NCBI GenBank assembly: GCA_945867255.1
Contig: CAMBHV010000039.1
Span: 1 to 8,787 of the forward strand
Direction: 5' to 3'
DNA: 8,787 bases
DNA from: an uncultured Clostridia bacterium
Lineage (GTDB): Bacteria > Bacillota > Clostridia > Oscillospirales > Ruminococcaceae
Shown: in pieces, positions 5,455-8,787 of the stretch
How the letters are laid out: each line of letters begins with the position of its first letter
Position numbering within the stretch: the stretch's first letter is position 1
The notes under the pieces: model-generated
Database searches by the model: none
Told to the model about the DNA's origin: nothing
Seen by the model: the letters and a program-made list of their open reading frames with translations, nothing else
Program-made: the position numbers and the translations under genes

Positions 5455-6438
5455 ATGCAAACATGCAAAACATTGTGGAAACGGTTCTGGAACATGCAGG
5501 AGAGCGGTGTAATCCTGGCGACAATGATTTTTATCCTAATTATTACATGCGTAAATAGTGTGTTTTTGACACCGGACAACCTTTCCAATGTACTTCGTTC
5601 AACCGGTTTTACTTTACTTACTACATTGGGTATTACTTTGGTATTGATTTCTGGCGGATTGGATCTTTCAGTAGGATCCGTTTATGCGTTGGGAGGAACC
5701 GTGTGTGCGAAATGTCTTGTAGCCGGAGTGCCTCTGTGGATATCAGTTTTATGTGGGTTGTTGTCAGGGATTGTAGTAGGAATAGTAAATGGATTTATTA
5801 TTGTGAAACTGAATATTCCTCCGCTTATTGTTACACTGGGAATGATGTATATTGCTCGTGGAGTGGTATATGTGATGACGCAGGGAGTACCGGTGTATCC
5901 GTTGCCAGATGAGTTTAAAGCTCTGGAGCAGAGTAGCGTTATCGGAAGTATTCCAAATGTAGTGGTGCTGTCCTTGGTGTTGGCTGTGTTGACAAATATT
6001 CTAATGAAACGAACGGCACTGGGGAGACAGATTTATGCAGTAGGTGGAAATGCGGATGCTGCACGTATTTCCGGGATTAATGTAGGCAGGACAAAGATGT
6101 TTGTCTACATTCTTACAGGGGTTCTGGCAGCATTAACAGGAATTTTGATGACTTCACGCCTTGGGTCTGCCCAAGCGTTAGCTGGACAGGGATATGAGAT
6201 GACGGTGATTGCTGCGGCCATCATTGGAGGAACCAGCACATATGCAGGTGTAGGTACTGTTCTGGGGAGTGTGTTGGGGGCTTTGTTTATGGAGGTATTA
6301 TCCAATAGTCTGACATTATTACGAATTTCTGTTTACTGGCAGAATATTGTGATTGGTGTAGTTTTGATTGTGGCAGTAATTATCGATACCTACCGCAGAG
6401 TTCTGATGAGCAAACGCGAAATCAATGAGCTGAAATGA
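5455..6438 (+). CDS. ABC sugar transporter permease, RbsC-like (CUT2 family)
   Basis: This integral membrane protein forms the import channel as a dimer with the double ATPase encoded next. It has 327 residues, the usual RbsC length. Hydrophobic membrane segments alternate with short loops from about residue 18 to 312, roughly eight to ten in number by eye. Family hallmarks are GGLDLSVGS (67-75), AVGGNADAARISGIN (195-209) and the cytoplasmic coupling region GQGYEMTVIAAAIIGGTS (244-261). The ATG at 5455 has a good ribosome binding site (GAGGAAGGA, 5439-5447) and follows the kinase stop by 21 bases. CUT2 permeases carry monosaccharides such as ribose, xylose, galactose or allose and occasionally other small molecules (for example autoinducer-2), so the substrate is open. 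No truncation or frameshift is seen. Confidence 0.93.
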   Translation: MQTCKTLWKRFWNMQESGVILATMIFILIITCVNSVFLTPDNLSNVLRSTGFTLLTTLGITLVLISGGLDLSVGSVYALGGTVCAKCLVAGVPLWISVLCGLLSGIVVGIVNGFIIVKLNIPPLIVTLGMMYIARGVVYVMTQGVPVYPLPDEFKALEQSSVIGSIPNVVVLSLVLAVLTNILMKRTALGRQIYAVGGNADAARISGINVGRTKMFVYILTGVLAALTGILMTSRLGSAQALAGQGYEMTVIAAAIIGGTSTYAGVGTVLGSVLGALFMEVLSNSLTLLRISVYWQNIVIGVVLIVAVIIDTYRRVLMSKREINELK

Positions 6439-6463
6439 AATGGCCGGGAAAGAGGGTGCTCAT

Positions 6464-7981
6464 ATGCAGGAACCGGTTCTGCAGTTGCGAGATATTTGCA
6501 AAAAATTTGTGGGTGTAATAGCACTAGATCATGTCAGTTTTACCTTGTCAAAAGGGGAGATTTTGGCTCTTCTGGGTGAAAATGGAGCAGGAAAAAGTAC
6601 GCTGATGAAAATTTTGAGTGGGTTATATCCTTATGGGAGTTTTGAGGGAGACATTATACTGAATGGCAAAAAACAGCGCTTCCATAGTCCAAGAGAAGCA
6701 GAAAAAGCGGGAATCGCTATGATCCCTCAAGAAATTAGCTTGGAATTAGATCTCAGCATCACAGAGAATATCATGTTAGGTAAGCGTCCTCAAAAGCGTA
6801 CAGGGTTTATTGATTGGAAAAAGGCACACGAAACGGCAAAAGCTCTTTTGAATGAGCTGGGCATTTCATCAATAGATGTAAAAATGCCGGCGCGTAGCTT
6901 GAACAGCAGTATGCAACAGCTGGTAAGTATCGCACGCGCGCTGTACTGTAAGCCGCATATTTTGATTTTGGATGAACCAACTTCTTGCTTGACGCAATCT
7001 GAAACAGAAGTAGTATTTTCGGCAATTCGAAAACTGAAAAAAAACGGAGTATCTTGCTTGTATATTTCGCACAAATTAAATGAAGTATTTACTTTGTGTG
7101 ACCGTGTCGTTGTGTTGCGTGATGGTCAATATGTTTCCGAATATGCGCAAGACATGTTTGAGGGAGACGCAATTATTCACGATATTGTAGGGAAGGCACT
7201 AGATACTTATGAGAAACACATAAGAGCTATACAACCCAAAGAAATTTTGCGAGTAGACCATTTTGCGGTGGCTCATCCATATTCTTACGGGAAGATGATT
7301 GTGGAGGATGCAAGCTTTTCATTGTACGAGGGAGAGATTCTTGGACTTTGTGGCCTTGTAGGCTCCGGGCGAAGTGAGCTCTTAGGATCGATTTTTGGCG
7401 CAGTGCCGAAGCTGAGAGGAACGCTTACACTAGAAGGAAAGCGTGTGAAAGTACGACAACCAGCCGATGCGAAAAAAATAGGAATCGGTATGCTGACAGA
7501 GGACAGGAAAAAAGATGGCATTGTAGCGTGTCTTAGCGTTCGGGAAAATGTTTCACTTACAATATTGAAGGCGTTGAAAAAAGGCGTTTTTTTGAACAAG
7601 GAAAAGGAACGCGGCCTTGTGAACGAATATATTCAGCGGCTTCGCATAAAAACGACGGGGACAGAAACTAGGATCGGAACACTGTCTGGTGGAAACCAGC
7701 AGAAGGCAATTGTTGCTAAGTGGCTTGCAACAGAGATGAAGGTGCTTATTTTGGACGAGCCTACTCGTGGTATTGATGTAGGAACAAAACGTGAAATGTA
7801 TCAACTAATTCGTACACTTGCACAGAATGGGCTTTCCATTATTGTAGCATCGTCCGAAATGTCAGAGTTGTTGCAGCTGTGTGATAGATTTGCCATTTTG
7901 GCGGGTGGAAGAATAAAAACAATTATTTCAGGAAAACAGGCAACGGAGGAACTTCTTTTGAAAGAGTGTTCGCAATTATAA
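6464..7981 (+). CDS. Sugar ABC transporter ATP-binding protein with two NBDs (RbsA/XylG-like)
   Basis: This peripheral cytoplasmic ATPase powers the RbsC-like permease. It has 505 residues from this start, close to the usual 500. NBD1 holds Walker A GENGAGKST (38-46), Walker B ILILDEP (166-172) and switch His203. NBD2 has the family's degenerate Walker A GLVGSGRS (297-304), the TEDRK motif (345-349), a canonical LSGGNQQK (407-414) and Walker B LILDEPTRGIDVG (428-440). NBD1 carries the GLYPYGSFEG insertion seen in XylG/MglA-type members. Odd point: the NBD1 signature, usually LSxGxQQ, reads LNSSMQQ (146-152), with Ser for the key Gly. ATG 6464 is preferred because GAGGGTG (6452-6458) precedes it; an in-frame ATG at 6440, 2 bases past the permease stop, has no ribosome binding site but could be used by coupling and adds 8 residues. 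Confidence 0.93.
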   Translation: MQEPVLQLRDICKKFVGVIALDHVSFTLSKGEILALLGENGAGKSTLMKILSGLYPYGSFEGDIILNGKKQRFHSPREAEKAGIAMIPQEISLELDLSITENIMLGKRPQKRTGFIDWKKAHETAKALLNELGISSIDVKMPARSLNSSMQQLVSIARALYCKPHILILDEPTSCLTQSETEVVFSAIRKLKKNGVSCLYISHKLNEVFTLCDRVVVLRDGQYVSEYAQDMFEGDAIIHDIVGKALDTYEKHIRAIQPKEILRVDHFAVAHPYSYGKMIVEDASFSLYEGEILGLCGLVGSGRSELLGSIFGAVPKLRGTLTLEGKRVKVRQPADAKKIGIGMLTEDRKKDGIVACLSVRENVSLTILKALKKGVFLNKEKERGLVNEYIQRLRIKTTGTETRIGTLSGGNQQKAIVAKWLATEMKVLILDEPTRGIDVGTKREMYQLIRTLAQNGLSIIVASSEMSELLQLCDRFAILAGGRIKTIISGKQATEELLLKECSQL

Positions 7982-7990
7982 GGGTATATA

Positions 7991-8009
7991 AAATGGCGTA
8001 TTGCCATTT
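7991..8009 (+). promoter_or_regulatory. Intercistronic stem-loop between ATPase and binding-protein genes
   Basis: AAATGGC (7991-7997) pairs perfectly with GCCATTT (8003-8009) over a GTATT loop, within the only sizeable gap between the transporter genes (57 bases). There is no following T-run. Such stems can shield the downstream mRNA end after processing and raise binding-protein output relative to the membrane parts; that role is inferred. Confidence 0.4.
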
Positions 8010-8038
8010 AAAATGAAAATATCAACAGGAGGTTATTT

Positions 8039-8787
8039 ATGAAAAAGTTAGCATGTTTGCTGGTGTTCGCACTTTGCGTAGGATTGTTTTCAGCCTGTGG
8101 GCAGAACGTTGATGCCCCACAAAGTCAATCGGGAGCCACATCAGCTGGTTCACAGGCCGATGGGGAAAAATTGCAGATTATGTATGTAGTACCATCCATA
8201 GCACATCCTACATTTTTGACGGCAAAAGAGGCTTTTGAAAAAGCGGCAGAAGACTACAATTTTGAACCGATTTGGGCGGGCTCATCTTCTTTTGATGCGA
8301 ATGAAATGGTAAAACAGATTGAATTGGGTATCGCCTCTCAGGTAGATGGTATGATTGTCATGGCGGCAGCACCGGATGCAATGCGCCCGGCCCTGCAGAA
8401 AGCAGCAGATGCAGGAATCCCTGTGGTGACAGTGATTGCAGATTGCCCGGATGTAGATAAACTTGCATATTTGGGCTTGAATAACCAGAACTATGGAGAA
8501 CAAGCCGCAGCTTTGGCATTGGAAGCGCTGGGCGGAGAAAAACCTGTGATTGCCTGCATGGTACCCACCTATGAGAATACCTCTGGCATAGAAATAAACG
8601 AAACCCTGAAAAAGGAATTTGAAGAGGCCGGAGAATATGAATGGGTCACCACAGTGGAGTCCAAATCAGACATGGTAACAGCTGTAGACCTTTGGGCTGA
8701 TGTGTTTACCACATATCCAGATGTAAACGTCGTGTTCAGTATTGGTTCCGAAGGTGGACCGGCTGCCGCCACTGTAATGAAAGAAAA
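8039..8787 (+). CDS. Sugar ABC transporter substrate-binding lipoprotein, RbsB-like (3' end outside window)
   Basis: It is expected to be tethered to the outer face of the membrane and to deliver the sugar to the permease. The start ATG has a near-perfect AGGAGG (8027-8032) 6 bases upstream, the best site in the operon, fitting the need for excess binding protein. The 249 visible residues begin with a lysine-led hydrophobic signal peptide and a lipobox FSAC with the lipidated Cys20. A Gln/Ser/Ala/Gly-rich linker follows to about 42. Then comes a periplasmic-binding (Peripla_BP_4) fold: IMYVVPSIAHPTFLTAKEAF (47-66), the domain step QVDGMIVMAAAPDAM (101-115), GIPVVTV (126-132) and the second-lobe region NVVFSIGSEGGPAAA (230-244). 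Family members are about 320-370 residues, so about 80-110 are beyond the edge. Ligand-contact residues cannot be assigned by eye. Confidence 0.92.
   Translation, partial: MKKLACLLVFALCVGLFSACGQNVDAPQSQSGATSAGSQADGEKLQIMYVVPSIAHPTFLTAKEAFEKAAEDYNFEPIWAGSSSFDANEMVKQIELGIASQVDGMIVMAAAPDAMRPALQKAADAGIPVVTVIADCPDVDKLAYLGLNNQNYGEQAAALALEALGGEKPVIACMVPTYENTSGIEINETLKKEFEEAGEYEWVTTVESKSDMVTAVDLWADVFTTYPDVNVVFSIGSEGGPAAATVMKE

Noticed and set aside
1..8787. CRISPR array, insertion sequence, tRNA or rRNA
   Set aside because: No regularly spaced repeats, transposase motifs, terminal inverted repeats or clover-leaf sequences were seen on either strand.

Overview
The window looks like a Gram-positive, low-to-moderate-GC Bacillota chromosome, most likely a gut-type Clostridia/Oscillospirales relative. 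This rests on strong AGGAGG-type ribosome binding sites, sigma-A-like promoters, MEP-pathway isoprenoid synthesis (ispE), a lipoprotein-anchored solute-binding protein and several stem-plus-T-run terminators. The taxon is an inference; no marker gene that would settle it is present.

Layout, all genes on the + strand: (1) 1-630, the 3' part of ispE, closed by a strong terminator (672-705). (2) 631-1522, almost 900 bases without a convincing gene. It holds a faint trace of a decayed coding stretch (about 949-1113), possible long-range RNA pairing (about 1139-1332), weak terminator-like hairpins, then a good promoter (1420-1448) and a GC-rich leader hairpin in front of gap. (3) 1523-2533, gap, the glycolytic NAD-dependent glyceraldehyde-3-phosphate dehydrogenase, with G+C-rich, strongly biased codons, followed by two terminators. 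(4) 2736-2996, an AT-rich control region with repeated ACTGGTnTA half-sites, two inverted repeats and a TTGACA promoter. (5) 2997 to the right edge, a six-gene sugar operon: GntR/HutC-type regulator, SIS-domain phosphosugar protein, PfkB/ribokinase-like kinase, then an RbsC-like permease, an RbsA/XylG-like double ATPase and an RbsB-like lipoprotein cut off by the window end.

The six genes fit one job. The lipoprotein captures a sugar or small glycoconjugate outside the membrane, and the permease plus ATPase import it using ATP. The kinase phosphorylates it, and the SIS protein isomerises or cleaves the phosphorylated product. The regulator, whose UTRA domain should bind a pathway (phospho)sugar, controls the unit. 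The substrate cannot be read from the sequence. The kinase lacks the Asn and Asp that hold ribose in E. coli ribokinase, and no rbsD is seen, so plain ribose use is not the obvious answer. The operon is visibly more A+T-rich than ispE and gap, suggesting acquisition or at least a different expression class. The parts are familiar families; what may be undescribed is the combination and its substrate.
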